NCBI RefSeq assembly: GCF_007565055.1
Contig: NC_044568.1
Span: 20,638,620 to 20,702,619, forward strand
Reading direction: 5' to 3'
Length of the DNA stretch: 64,000 bases
From: Rhinopithecus roxellana
Taxonomy: Eukaryota; Chordata; Mammalia; Primates; Cercopithecidae
Of this stretch, positions 36,113 to 45,555 are shown one piece after another. The notes below the pieces were generated by a model. That model made no database searches. It was not told the DNA's origin and saw only the letters and a program-made list of their open reading frames with translations. Numbering within the stretch: the stretch's first letter is position 1; each line of letters starts with the position of its first letter. Made by a program: the position numbers and the translations under genes.

Positions 36113-36393
36113 ACTTGCTCTGTCGCCCAGGCTGGAGTGCTGGAGTGCAGTGGCACAATCTCGGCTCACTGCAAGCTCTGCCTCCTGGGTTCACACCATT
36201 CTCCTGCCTCAGCCTCCCGAGTAGCTGGGACTACAGGCGCCCGCTACTACGCCCGGCTAATTTTTTGTATTTTTTAGTAGAGACGGGGTTTCACTGTGTT
36301 AGCCAGGATGGTCTTGATCTCCTGACCTCGTGATCCCCCCGCCTCGGCCTCCCAGAGTGCTGGGATTACAGGCGTGAGCCACCACGCCCGGCC
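36113..36393 (-). mobile_element. AluY lacking its A-tail but retaining TSDs
   Basis: Reverse Alu that begins directly at 'gctctgtcgcccagg' with no poly-T. It is bounded by gggcaactgcattttc (36097-36112) and gggcatctgcattttc (36394-36409), a 16-bp duplication with one mismatch. It also carries a small 'ctggagtg' duplication near 36131. Confidence 0.93.
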
Positions 36394-36469
36394 GGGCATC
36401 TGCATTTTCTAAAGCAACCTAGATGAAGCCCATGCACAGCTAAGATTAAAGTGAGTACACTAAAGCAGC

Positions 36470-37115
36470 GTCTCCTGTATTGGAGACACCTGAGCATCTC
36501 CGAACACACATTCTGACCCTGGAGGTCGGTGGCAGGCCTGACACCCTGCATTTCTAACAGTCTCCCAGGGACACATTCTTGGCGACTCGAATGTGTAGCC
36601 AGACTTAGGAGGTACAAGCCCAGGACTGTGGTTCTTTTTTTTTTTTTTTTTTTTGAGGCAGAGTCTCGCTCTGTCGCCCGGACTGGAGTGCAGTGGCCGG
36701 ATCTCAGCTCACTGCAAGCTCCGCCTCCCGGGTTTACGCCATTCTCCTGCCTCAGCCTCCCAAGTACCTGGGACTACAGGCGCCCGCCACCTCGCCCGGC
36801 TAGTTTTTGTATTTTTAGTAGAGACGGGGTTCCACCGTGTTAGCCAGGATGGTCTCGATCTCCTGACCTCGTGATCCGCCCGTCTCGGCCTCCCAAAGTG
36901 CTGGGATTACAGGCTTGAGCCACCTGCACCCGGCCAGGACTGTGGTTCTTAAAGTGAGGTCCCCAGATCAGCAGCCTCAGCATCACCTGAAATTTGTATG
37001 AAATATCAATTCCTGGGTGGCATCCCAGGCCCAGAGACTCAGGGGTGGGGCTGGCAATCTGTGTCTTGACACACCTTCCAGGTGGTTCTTATAACACTCA
37101 AGCTTGGGAAGCACC
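36470..37115 (+). mobile_element. MER5A-like hAT fragments interrupted by an Alu
   Basis: 'cctgcatttctaacagtctccc' before, and 'ctgtggttcttaaagtgaggtcc', 'agcatcacctgaaatttg' and 'aagcttgggaagcacctgc' after the AluYRa at 36637. Confidence 0.72.
36637..36935 (-). mobile_element. AluY, cercopithecid AluYRa-type, perfect TSD
   Basis: Low-divergence reverse Alu with 'gtggccggatctcagctc', 'gggtttacgccattctcc' and 'cggctagtttttgtattt'. At least 15 bp of perfect duplication, aggactgtggttctt at 36622-36636 and 36936-36950. Confidence 0.96.
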
Positions 37116-38260
37116 TGCACAGAGCAGCAGACAGAGGCACGCCCATGTCCTGCCCAACTCAGACTCCACCAGCAGCAGAGAGGGCGACTCTCGCTGTTTT
37201 TGGAAAGCATTTGCACCAGAGAGCCTTCCCTGGGTCCAGAACGACACCATTACATTCATAGGAAGGAGGGAGATGGTACATGTTGAGAAGGAAAAAAAAT
37301 GTCATGACTAAATCATAGAGACAGCGAAGCTGAGGCTGAGGGAGACGTGGCATCCAACAAATCTGCAGCCTCGGGCTTGGGATAACAACTCTCACCCTAC
37401 CACCCTTCCAGACTCCACTCAGGCACTGCCCACCCCCAGAAGCCGCTGCTGCTCCTGCAGGGACATACACACCTCCCCTGCCCTCCTCAGGTCCCGCCCT
37501 GTGATGCTCCCATTCAGGATCCCCACTGTGGCATGAAAAACCCTGAATTATTCCATATATCTTGGTTTTGCACCCCTGTTCAGACTTCTTATTCTTCCAG
37601 GTAGAACACAGGACTCCTATTTCTTGCATTTTCATTTGTTTCTTTCTTTCCAATCTTCCACATTACCGCAAACTCTGTACTGCATACACAGTGAGTGCTC
37701 AGCAAATTCTTACAGGCTGATTCACTGAGGTTGGACCTGAGCTTTTCTGTCTTTGTGCCTTGAACACAGTCTGAACTGGGCAAATGCTTCTCCAATGACT
37801 GAATGAATCAAGCCAAGGAAAAGGGAGCAATAAAAAGACAGTGAGAAATTAAGCAGACTGGAGGGTACTCATCTCTCTGTGGGTCTTTCTTCGTACTTTG
37901 CAATGAATGCTACTCATTAAATTGTGGTCCAAAAAGGCCTCCCAGTCATGACTGCTTCTCGTCATTAGAATGGTATCACTCCATGATTCACGGCATTCAA
38001 AACCATCATCTTTCTCACATAAAACACTGGCAGTCTCTTAAGGAGCAATGACAAAGCCAACCACAAAGCAAAACTGATCAAGGAATTTGAACAGGCATGT
38101 TTTAACGCTAATTGTAAAGTGAGACTGACCTGTGGACATGAGGGTCTCAGGGAAAAACCTCCCTTTAACTATGTCCAATTCTAAGGTCTTGCAATGAAAC
38201 AGGCGTATGAAATAACGATGGTAAACAAAATTACCAAATACTACCGCATTTACTTGCACA
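37116..38260. other. Single-copy intron segment
   Basis: No recognised exon or clear transposon over about 1.1 kb. Base composition is more AT-rich after 37550. Confidence 0.5.
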
Positions 38261-38264
38261 ATTC

Positions 38265-38375
38265 ATTCATCCCACAAATATTTATTGACCACCACGTGCC
38301 AGCACTATTTTAGTCACTGGGCACATGGCAGTGACCAGCATGGACATACACCCCTTCCCGTATGGAGCTTACACT
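38265..38375. mobile_element. L2/MIR-type fossil
   Basis: 'ttcattcatcccacaaatat', 'gaccaccacgtgccagcac' and 'tggagcttacactccagacc' are the familiar old-LINE/MIR signature. Confidence 0.6.
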
Positions 38376-38394
38376 CCAGACCAGTGTTGCTCAA

Positions 38395-39000
38395 TAAAAC
38401 TTTCTGCGCTGATGGAATGTTCTAGATTTACATTGTCCAATATGGTGGCCACTAGTCCCATGTGGCTGTTGAGCCCTTGAAATGTGGTTGGTCCTGGTTC
38501 GTGGCCTGTGAGGAACCCAGTCACACAGCAGGAGGGGAGTGGCGAATGAGGAAGCAAGCAAGTGAAGCTTCGTCTGTATTTACAGCCACTCCCCATCACT
38601 TGCATTACTGCCTGAGCTCCGCCTCCTGTCAGACCAGCAGCAGCATTAGATTCTCACAGAAATGCAGAGCCTATTGTGAACTGCTCGCACCAGGGATCTA
38701 GTTTGCACACTCCTTATGAGAATCTAATGTCCGATGATCTGTCACTATCTCCCACTACCCCCAGGGGAGACCATCTAGTTGCAGGAAAACGAGCTCAGGG
38801 CTCCCACGGACTCCACATGACAGTCAGGTATATTGTTACTTCACTATATATCACAATGTAATAATAACAGAAATACAGCACACAACGAATAGAACGTGCC
38901 CGAGTCATCCCCAAACCATCCCCCAACCCTGGTCGGCAGAAAAATTGTCTTCCATGAAACTGGTCCCTGGTGCCAAAAAGGTTGGAGACCGTTGGTCTAG
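38395..39000. mobile_element. Nested MER-type DNA transposons (hAT-like), one palindromic
   Basis: An outer fragment ('tccaatatggtggccactag', 'catgtggctgttgagcccttg') is followed by an element running to 'ccaaaaaggttggagaccg'. The inner one has an internal perfect 13-bp inverted repeat, cattagattctca at 38644-38656 against 38717-38729, giving a palindromic core. Family names not assigned. Confidence 0.65.
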
Positions 39001-39204
39001 AGGATTCACCCATTGAGGCAGATGGAAAGAGCGCAGTGGCCAGTCTCACTAACTGATACAGACAAATCACTCCTTTGCCCGCCTTCGGCTGTGCACCTAT
39101 GACCCCTATTATGCTCCAAGAGAACTGAACACACACAACCTACGGCAGGAATACACCTTAGACTTCAGAGCAACTTCTATACATCTTACTAAAGTCTCAC
39201 CCCA

Positions 39205-39530
39205 GGTCGGGCACGGTGGCTCACACCTGTAATCCCAGCACTTTGGGAGCCCAAGGCAGGCGGATCGCCTGAATTCAGGAGTTCCAGACCAGCCTGGCCA
39301 ACATGGCAAAACCCTGTCTCTACTAAAATACAAAAAAATTAGCCAGGTGTGGTGACAGGTGCCTGTAATCCCAGCTACTCGGGAGGCTGAGGCACAAGAA
39401 TCGCCTGAGTCCAGGAGGCGGAGGTTGCAGTGAGCCAAGATCACTCCACTGCACTCCAGCTTGGGCTACAGGGTGAGACTCCGTCTCAAAATAGACAAAT
39501 AAATAAACTTAAAAAAACAAAAAAATAAAG
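39205..39530 (+). mobile_element. AluS-type SINE
   Basis: Complete Alu with aaataaataaac tail. Duplication taaagtctc-cccc on both sides, with one variable base. Confidence 0.93.
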
Positions 39531-39726
39531 TCTCCCCCCCAAACCCACCTCCACAAGCTGGGAGCTGCTCTCCCAGTTGACCAGAAGAGGATGTGACCCC
39601 AAAAGACACGCACTTCTTCAGGAAGGACTGACAATATGAGGGTGAAAAAATAGGCAGCATGCCAGGTGGCGGCCCTTCCTAGAGCATGGAATCCATGCAC
39701 TGACTGAGTAGAACCAGGCACATTTC

Positions 39727-40010
39727 CTTTTTTTCTTTTGAGATGGGGTCTGGCTCTGTCAGCAGGCTCGAGCACAGTGGCACCATCTTGGCTCACTGCA
39801 GCCTTGACTTTCGGGGCTCAAGCAATCCTCTCTCCTCAGCCTCCTGAGTAGTGGGACCACAGGCGTGCATCACCACACCTGGCTAATTTTTGTATTTTTT
39901 GTAGAGACGGGGTCTCACAATGTTGCCTAGGCTGGTCTCAAACTCCTGGGCTCGAGTGATCCTCCCATCTCGGCCTCCGAAAGTGTTGGGATTGCAGGCG
40001 TGGCTCCCAC
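39727..40010 (-). mobile_element. AluJ-type SINE
   Basis: Diverged reverse Alu with J-type 'actttcggggctcaagcaatcc'. Imperfect flanks around 'aggcacattt' / 'aggcacactt'. Confidence 0.92.
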
Positions 40011-41775
40011 GTCTGGTGCAGGTATAGGCACACTTCTGGTGGTTGAGTGTGCTGGAGGGTCCGGGGCCAGGCGGTCACTGGCAAGGAGAGGCGGTTTGGC
40101 TTGAAGAGGATGCCTAGAGGGAAAGCGAGCCCAGCAGTCCACCAAACCCAGGCAGGCCAGGCAGCAGCCGGGAGTGCTCTCCAAGGTCCTGAAGGGACTG
40201 CCTCTCTTCTCTCCTCTCCAGACTGGAAGCCAGCACCTTACTCAAGTTCCAGCCAGGACCCCAGTGCAGCAGTGACTCCATCCACCACGTGGCCTTTCAC
40301 AGCCAGGAAGCTACGAGCGGGGTAAGTGGCCAATCCACGGAAAGACGGACCAATGTGGAAAATTCACACCAACATCACCCTCTCCTCTAGTACTCACAAG
40401 TCTTTTTGTCATCTAAGGACACAAAGGGCGTTACATTCAATGTTATTAGCTCAGAGTTGAGAGTTCGTCATATTTAGAGTCGTGGAGGCTTGGGGAAAAC
40501 AGGAAGAAAAAGTCTTGGAGAGGAACAGCAGAGGCTCCTGCCCCCACCCTCACACCCCACCCTCTCTTGCTCTCTCCTGCTGGATGTCCTCAGAAAAGAA
40601 GGGGTCAGAGTTCTCTCTCTCCTTCTCTGTGTCAGCTAGGACTGCTCACTCACTACTCCAGATCGCTGCTGTAGGTGGGTGCTGGTCCTTATTCCCCGGC
40701 CAGCTCATCTCAGGATTCCTCATATAAAGCCCGTCAAATGGCCTGAGGGCCGACATGGGTAGGGGTGCTCTTCAGCCACATTTGTTTCTAAGCTATAACT
40801 GGCAACAAAAAAACTAGCTGTTTGCTTCTTCCCTTCTCTTTTCATCTTACGGAGCCTTTCACCACCCGCCCCCCAAAGTAGCGGAAAGAGAATCTCAGAG
40901 AAAACGCTTTCATCTCCAGCTGCTCAGGGCTGACTTCTTGTTTCTGAAATGAATTTCTGCTGGCATAATCTCTGCACCAATGAACCTGATTCCTCCTGAC
41001 CTGGGCACTCATTTTAAAAATAATTCACTTGTCGCATAGTCATGGCCAAGCACAAAGCATATGCCCAATGGTAGTTTATTTTGTTTAGATGAGGGATTTT
41101 TCTCCCTAAAAGGGGCACTAACAGCATAAACGTGTGTTTAAAATGGAAACGAAGCACACTACTGCCTCTGTCATCTGAGCCTGGTTTACAGGCCTGGTGG
41201 AGATTCAGAATCCTTGGCCAGTGTGGAGCAAGCAAGGCCGTGAGGGCGCAGTGACTGCGTTTTGGGGGGCAGGGTGGAAAATGTCTCCGGGTGGCAGGTG
41301 TTTTGTGCGCGTGTGTGTGCGCAGGCGCCTGGGGGGATCTGAATTCTGACTGTGGGTGTGTGTGATTTGTGTGGGTTGAGGAATCTGGGCCGGTGAACGG
41401 GACCTGAGTATGAGGGGGAGAGGCTTGGGCGTGAGATGACTCATATCTTTCAGGGTGTAGGAGGGCTTATTGGAGGGGATAACTTTTGATTTGAGGGGTT
41501 CTGTGTACACAGCACCCAAAGGAAAGATCTACCCGTACAGTGCAGCACAGGCGTGCATGGTGGGCCTCAGGGGGCCGGGGTCCTGGGCAGGGTGTGGATT
41601 TGCCCATCTGTGCATGGGCATTCACCTACAATTCCGGGCCACTGTACACACATGAGAACGAGGGATATAAAGGAGAGGAAAGAACAGGAGGTATTTTTGC
41701 ACAGGGGCATTTAGACAGATGTGTACCTAGCAAAAGCCCAGGTTCTGGGACGGCTGTCCTGAGCATGACGCCTGC
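40011..41775. other. Single-copy intron segment with no recognised repeats
   Basis: About 1.8 kb free of recognisable transposons, unusual for this Alu-rich intron. Contains a GT/GC-rich patch at 41300-41400. No exon could be supported. Confidence 0.55.
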
Positions 41776-41779
41776 TGGT

Positions 41780-41935
41780 TCCTCCCAAGCCACACCCACT
41801 CAGAGCCTCTACTTCCCAGTGTGGAAAATGGGAATAACAAGAAAATCACCCTCTAGAGGTGTAAGAATTAAGCGCTATAATTCATTTAACACTTGCCATA
41901 TGCTTGGCAGACAGTAACTATCTAATGTTGCTATT
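41780..41935 (+). mobile_element. MIR SINE
   Basis: Forward MIR: 'cagtgtggaaaatgggaataa', 'gtgtaagaattaagcgc', 'tatgcttggcagacagtaac'. Confidence 0.7.
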
Positions 41936-42039
41936 TATCATCATTTACATGATCACCAGTCTCATGTCCAGATATTGGTTCTAATAATGATCATTGTAAG
42001 TGACATGCATTGCCTGGAAACTGTAATGACAAAACTAAT

Positions 42040-42230
42040 GGTAAATAATAATGTATGCTTACTATATTCCTGGCATAGCCACATACACCATTCTCAATGA
42101 ATCCTCACCTACCTTACAGGTATTGTTATCAACCTTTTGTAAAGAGGAAAAAATAAGCTCAGAGAGGTTAAGTAACCCGCCCAAGGTCACAAAACAGGGC
42201 ATGTAGGGCAGGGATTCAAGCCTGGGATGC
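42040..42230 (-). mobile_element. MIR/L2 fossil, reverse
   Basis: 'atcctcacctaccttacagg', 'gctcagagaggttaagtaac', 'cccaaggtcacaaaacagg'. Confidence 0.7.
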
Positions 42231-43260
42231 AAGCTGGGGTTGTGACTTCAAGCATGTGTGCCTGTACCCCACACCCCAGGCCTCACCATGCAGACTGTAG
42301 AAGCTCCTCAGCTCCATCACGGAGTACCCTAAGGGGAGGACACACCTGGAGAAGGAGGAGTTGGCACAGGTGTCCCCAGCTGAAATTCCACACCAATTCC
42401 AGCTACATGTGGAATACACTGGCCGCTGGTGCATCATTCCCCAAGTCAGCGCCGAGAGCTAGGCTAAGGTTCCGGAGCTTTGCTGATGGTTGCCCAATAT
42501 TCCCCCACTTCTTGTGCAAAGGAAAAGTCGGAGTGGAGCTGGGGCCATTAACTCCTTCCTCACTGCCCCTCGGACACGGCTATCACCACCTACCAGTTGA
42601 CTGGGAAGGAGGCATGGAGGCCTCTGCCCCATTCCGGGGATCCCCATATCCTGTGGGCTCCCTCCATGGGCTGCCTGGGGACACTCAGTGCCACAGTCAC
42701 CCCTTTCCCAACAGGAAGCTGGGAGCCCTCCAGAAAAATGGCCCAGATGTCCAGGCCCGAGTCCCCAAGACCAGAAGGGTCAATTCTATTTCCCATCATG
42801 CCATGTCGCCAACCAAAAGGGAGAGCCGGCCACGCAGCTCCCCATCTGCGTCCCTGCCTGGCTTTGCCTATGAGACAGCTGAGAACCGCACACCCCTTGA
42901 GAGGATGGTGAAAATCTGGGCTTCTTCCGTGCAATGTGATGCCAGAACAAGGGGGGTTTGGTCCCAGACAGATCAGGGATCCCTGCAGACAAAGGCTGGG
43001 ACTCCTGAATCACACAGCCCAGGCCTTACTGGCCTCATCTGTAGAATGGACACGATCAGGCAGGACCACAAGGAGGGGAAGGGCTTAGGGGAGCAGGACG
43101 CTGAGGGAGCTGGCTGGCTGGAGTGGAGAGCCCAGGGAAGTGGACCCATGGAGAAAAACATCTCTCCCCTTAACCCGTCAGATCCTAAACTCACGGCCAG
43201 CCACAGAATCAGATCCTTTCTTCCCCAAAAAGCCACAACATAATCGCTGCTCCTTCTCCC
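42231..43260. other. Single-copy intron segment
   Basis: About 1 kb; a 338-codon forward frame (42227-43243) spans it but has no recognised domain, low coding character and no supporting splice structure. Treated as non-coding. Confidence 0.5.
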
Positions 43261-43261
43261 T

Positions 43262-43378
43262 CAAATGTAAGCTCCATGAGGGCAAAGATCTGTGTCTGCT
43301 TTGCTCAGTGTGGTTTTCCCAGGGCCTGGCACACCTGGCTCATAGTAAACATTCCATCAGTATTTGTTGAATGAAAGA
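43262..43378 (+). mobile_element. L2 3'-end fossil
   Basis: 'gtaagctccatgagggcaaag', 'cagggcctggcacacctgg' and 'tatttgttgaatgaaag' are the L2 3' signature. Confidence 0.75.
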
Positions 43379-43699
43379 AATGATTCCTCAGGACACTGGA
43401 GATGTCTGAGGAGCGTGGGCAGAGTGGGGTGCTCAGCCTCACCCCCAGATATTCTCGGGAGTTTCAGAGACGACGAAAGCCCTGGCTCCTCTCTTCCCCA
43501 TGCCCTGCGTGAGCCCAGTCTGCGCAGTCCTTCTGGAACAGGCTCAGCTGGGAGCACCTCTGGAGGACAGGTCTGCAGAGCCTTGTGGCCAGAGTCTGGG
43601 GGTGACAGTAGCCCCTGGGCTCCAAACAGCCCAGCTGGAAGCGCCAGGCTGCCTGCCTGTCTCAGCCACCCACATCTGCTGCCCGGGCCTCCCTGTGCC

Positions 43700-43736
43700 T
43701 GCACGCGCGCGCACACACATACACACACACACACAG
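43700..43736 (+). repeat. (CG)n-(CA)n microsatellite
   Basis: gcacgcgcgcgcacac followed by a (CA) run with one TA interruption. An alternating purine-pyrimidine tract with a CG core is Z-DNA prone. Confidence 0.92.
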
Positions 43737-43864
43737 GCCCACAGCCTGGAACCAAGGGAGCAGGTCTGCTCCCGCCCGGCCCTCAGCGCCCCAGGGTCAG
43801 GGAAGCTCTCCAACCTGCCCCATGAAAACAACAAAGGCACAGAAAAGGCCGCCTGAGACCGGGG

Positions 43865-43990
43865 CTGGTTGACAGGCAAGAGCATTATATAATTAACTGC
43901 CCCAGACTCCTCCTCCTCTTCGGGTAATAATGAACCCTGCTTTTCAGTTGCATAAGCCAAAATAATAATTACTCTCCAGCCCCCTGCCAC
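43865..43990 (+). promoter_or_regulatory. AT-rich island with TATA-like box, candidate antisense promoter
   Basis: An AT-rich block in otherwise GC-rich DNA, with TATATAA at 43886-43892 and several TAAT cores (aattaac, aataataatt). It lies 140 bp before the first ATG (44032) of the antisense polyglutamine frame. A CAG-containing antisense transcript at JPH3 is established in humans and in HDL2 BAC mice. That this box drives it is my inference. Confidence 0.35.
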
Positions 43991-44031
43991 TCCTGGATGT
44001 GGCCGGGGAGCAGGTGTTTCGAGCTTTCTTC

Positions 44032-44493
44032 ATGAGACTCGGAGGCAGCGAGCGGGCGGGGAGGACCAGACCACACGTACGCTCAGGATTTTTATTCCCG
44101 GCAGAAGCACAAGTCATCGCTGCACCTCACACCCTTCCCAGGCATCCATGCCTGAAACAGGCGAGCCGCCCGAGGGAGGCAGGGGACCCAGGGCCTCTGA
44201 GGATGAGCTCCCACATGGGGTGGACTGGTCGGGGAAGCCAGTCTGTTTGTTTGGGGTCTGGCTTCCAGGAAAGGACCGGCTCCGTATGTGTCAGGTGCAC
44301 TGAGGAGTGGATATCGGAGTATCCAGGCAGGCGGGCAGCTGCAGAGCCGGCCAAGGCTCCCTGCACAGAAACCATCTTACAGCAGCAGCAGCAACAGCAG
44401 CAGCAGCCGGCAGCTCCCTGGCTTCCGGCCCCGGCTCTGCCCCGAATGTGGTGGCATCTTAGAATGAAAGCACAGACCGATTCCCTTAACTAA
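44032..44493 (+). CDS. Antisense ORF with a nine-glutamine run (HDL2-CAG counterpart)
   Basis: A 153-codon frame antisense to JPH3, from ATG 44032 to TAA 44491-44493. The same frame is open further upstream to about 43969 without an ATG. Codons 117-125 are (CAG)4 CAA (CAG)4, followed by a Pro/Ala-rich stretch and a short C-terminus ending in TDSLN. No conserved domain is recognised. In humans, an antisense transcript through this repeat that can give polyglutamine protein is reported for Huntington disease-like 2. Here the tract is short and interrupted, far below a toxic length. Whether the frame is translated in this species cannot be judged from sequence, and the human start codon was not checked. 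Confidence 0.4.
   Translation: MRLGGSERAGRTRPHVRSGFLFPAEAQVIAAPHTLPRHPCLKQASRPREAGDPGPLRMSSHMGWTGRGSQSVCLGSGFQERTGSVCVRCTEEWISEYPGRRAAAEPAKAPCTETILQQQQQQQQQPAAPWLPAPALPRMWWHLRMKAQTDSLN
44091..44096 (-). terminator. JPH3: Candidate polyadenylation signal for exon 2A
   Basis: AATAAA on the minus strand, 284 bp past the CTG repeat and about 195 bp past the poly-alanine-frame stop. It is the first canonical hexamer I found downstream, so exon 1-2A transcripts could end here. Confidence 0.5.
44380..44406 (-). repeat. JPH3: JPH3 CTG/CAG repeat, (CTG)4 TTG (CTG)4
   Basis: 27 bp, nine triplets, with a single CAA (plus strand) / TTG (sense) interruption in the exact centre. Human alleles are typically a longer uninterrupted tract, and expansion beyond about 40 triplets causes Huntington disease-like 2. 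The short interrupted allele here should be stable. Confidence 0.97.
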
Positions 44494-45169
44494 TGGTGAA
44501 AATGATGCAGCCACTGAAAGGCGAGATTCCTGGGCTCTCACTGAGCAGATGGGCCTCCCTCCTCCCTCCAGCAGCCTGCTTCGACAGCTCTAGTCCGCGT
44601 CCAACCACCTAGAAGTTTATTGCCTGGCTGTTTTGGTTCGGGTTGGCATCCCCCGCCCCTAGCGCTCCCCATCACTCCCTTTCCCTCCGCTTGGGCAGAT
44701 TCGGGGCTGAGGAAGGCCCTCGGGCGCCGCAGGAACACTAGAAGCGAAGCTGAGGCCTGATCGAAGGGCGGCCTCCTGGGTGGGGGGCAAAGCCAACAGG
44801 GGGAGGGGCCCTTCTCCCAGCCCCCTCTGTCCTTGCTGGGTTCCCCAGGGCCGCGGGCCCAGCCTGGCCCTTCCCGCAGGTCTCCGGCCTGCTGTGTCCG
44901 ACGCACGGAGGCTCTGCTGGGCCCCGCCTGGCTCTGCCCCTGGAAAGCCCCCAACACCCTTCAGCTGGCACAGGGGCACTGTCCCCACCAGGCAGCGGGG
45001 CAACCTGTAGCCAGGAGCCTCCGTGGCCTCCAGGGAAGCCCGGGAAAGGCCCCTGGTGCCCACGGCCCAACCGGAGGGCGCAGCTCAACTTCCCCGGAGA
45101 TCCACAGAAGGGGTGCGATCGGAAGCAGGTCCCCTCCCGCCCCGGCCCGGCCCGGCCCGCGGCACCTAC

Positions 45170-45551
45170 CTCCGTCCGAGTAGGTCTCGGTCCCATAGCC
45201 GTCCTGCAGCCCGTTGCTCCAGGTCCCTTCGTATTTGGCCCCGTTGCCCGCGCACTCCCGCACCCCGTAGCGCCCCTTGAATCCGTGCGTCCACTCGCCC
45301 TTGTACACCCACTTCCCCTTGCTCTCCAGGCCGATGCCGTGGCGCTTGCCCTGCGCCCAGGTGCCCTGGTACGTGTTGCCGCTGGGCCAGGTGTAGACGC
45401 CCAGCACCTCGAAGCCGTGGCTCCACGAGCCGGTGTATTCGCCTTGGCCCTTGGGGCCGGTGCAGACGCCATGGCCGTGCGCCTTGCCGTCCTCCCAGCC
45501 TCCACAGTAGGACCCTCCGTCGTCAAAATTAAACCTGCCCCCACTGGACAT
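45170..45551 (-). CDS. JPH3: JPH3 exon 1 coding part (junctophilin-3 residues 1-128)
   Basis: Starts with MSSGGRFNFDDGG, the junctophilin N-terminus. Five MORN motifs begin at residues 15 (YCGGW), 39 (YTGSW), 61 (YQGTW), 83 (YKGEW) and 107 (YEGTW); the sixth is in exon 2. MORN motifs attach the protein to plasma-membrane phospholipid, so junctophilin-3 can tether ER calcium stores to the surface of neurons. The coding part is 382 nt and ends with one base of codon 128 at the strong donor GAG/GTAGGT (45170/45169). The ATG at 45551 is fixed by family N-terminal identity, although its context is weak (T at -3, T at +4) and another ATG lies four bases upstream. The exon sits in a CpG island. No frameshift is seen. 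Confidence 0.97.
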
Positions 45552-45555
45552 GCAT
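45529..45555 (-). promoter_or_regulatory. JPH3: Overlapping upstream ORF at the JPH3 start codon
   Basis: ATGcATG: an ATG at 45555-45553 begins an eight-codon frame ending TAA at 45531-45529 and overlaps the JPH3 ATG in another frame. Both ATGs have weak contexts. This arrangement usually lowers or tunes translation through leaky scanning or reinitiation. Confidence 0.7.

Larger units (their letters stand above)
35670..36470 (+). mobile_element. MER5A-like hAT element split by two Alus
   Basis: 'gtggtcctcaacctgcactg', 'tagaatcacctggaatgtttaa', then after the first Alu 'aatcccaatgcccagactg', and after the second 'gcatctgcattttctaaagc'. Alus occupy 35738-36036 and 36113-36393. Confidence 0.72.
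44070..44513 (-). other. JPH3: JPH3 alternative terminal exon 2A (candidate)
   Basis: Counterpart of the human alternatively spliced exon that carries the HDL2 repeat. Two candidate acceptors are visible on the minus strand: CCTTTCAG ending at 44514 and TTCATTCTAAG ending at 44458. Exon 1 ends in phase 1. Joining it at 44513 reads through to leucine codons (CTG)4 TTG (CTG)4 and then TAA. Joining it at 44457 reads the repeat as GCT, giving alanine with a central valine, and stops at TGA 44293-44291. AATAAA follows at 44096-44091. The repeat lies 764 bp from the end of exon 1, as in humans. The exon's exact 3' end and real acceptor usage are inferred. Confidence 0.65.

Noticed and set aside
42227..43243. 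338-codon forward ORF antisense to JPH3 intron 1
   Set aside because: No recognised domain and mixed low-complexity composition. The frame is relatively long for its GC content, so I kept it as unlikely rather than impossible.
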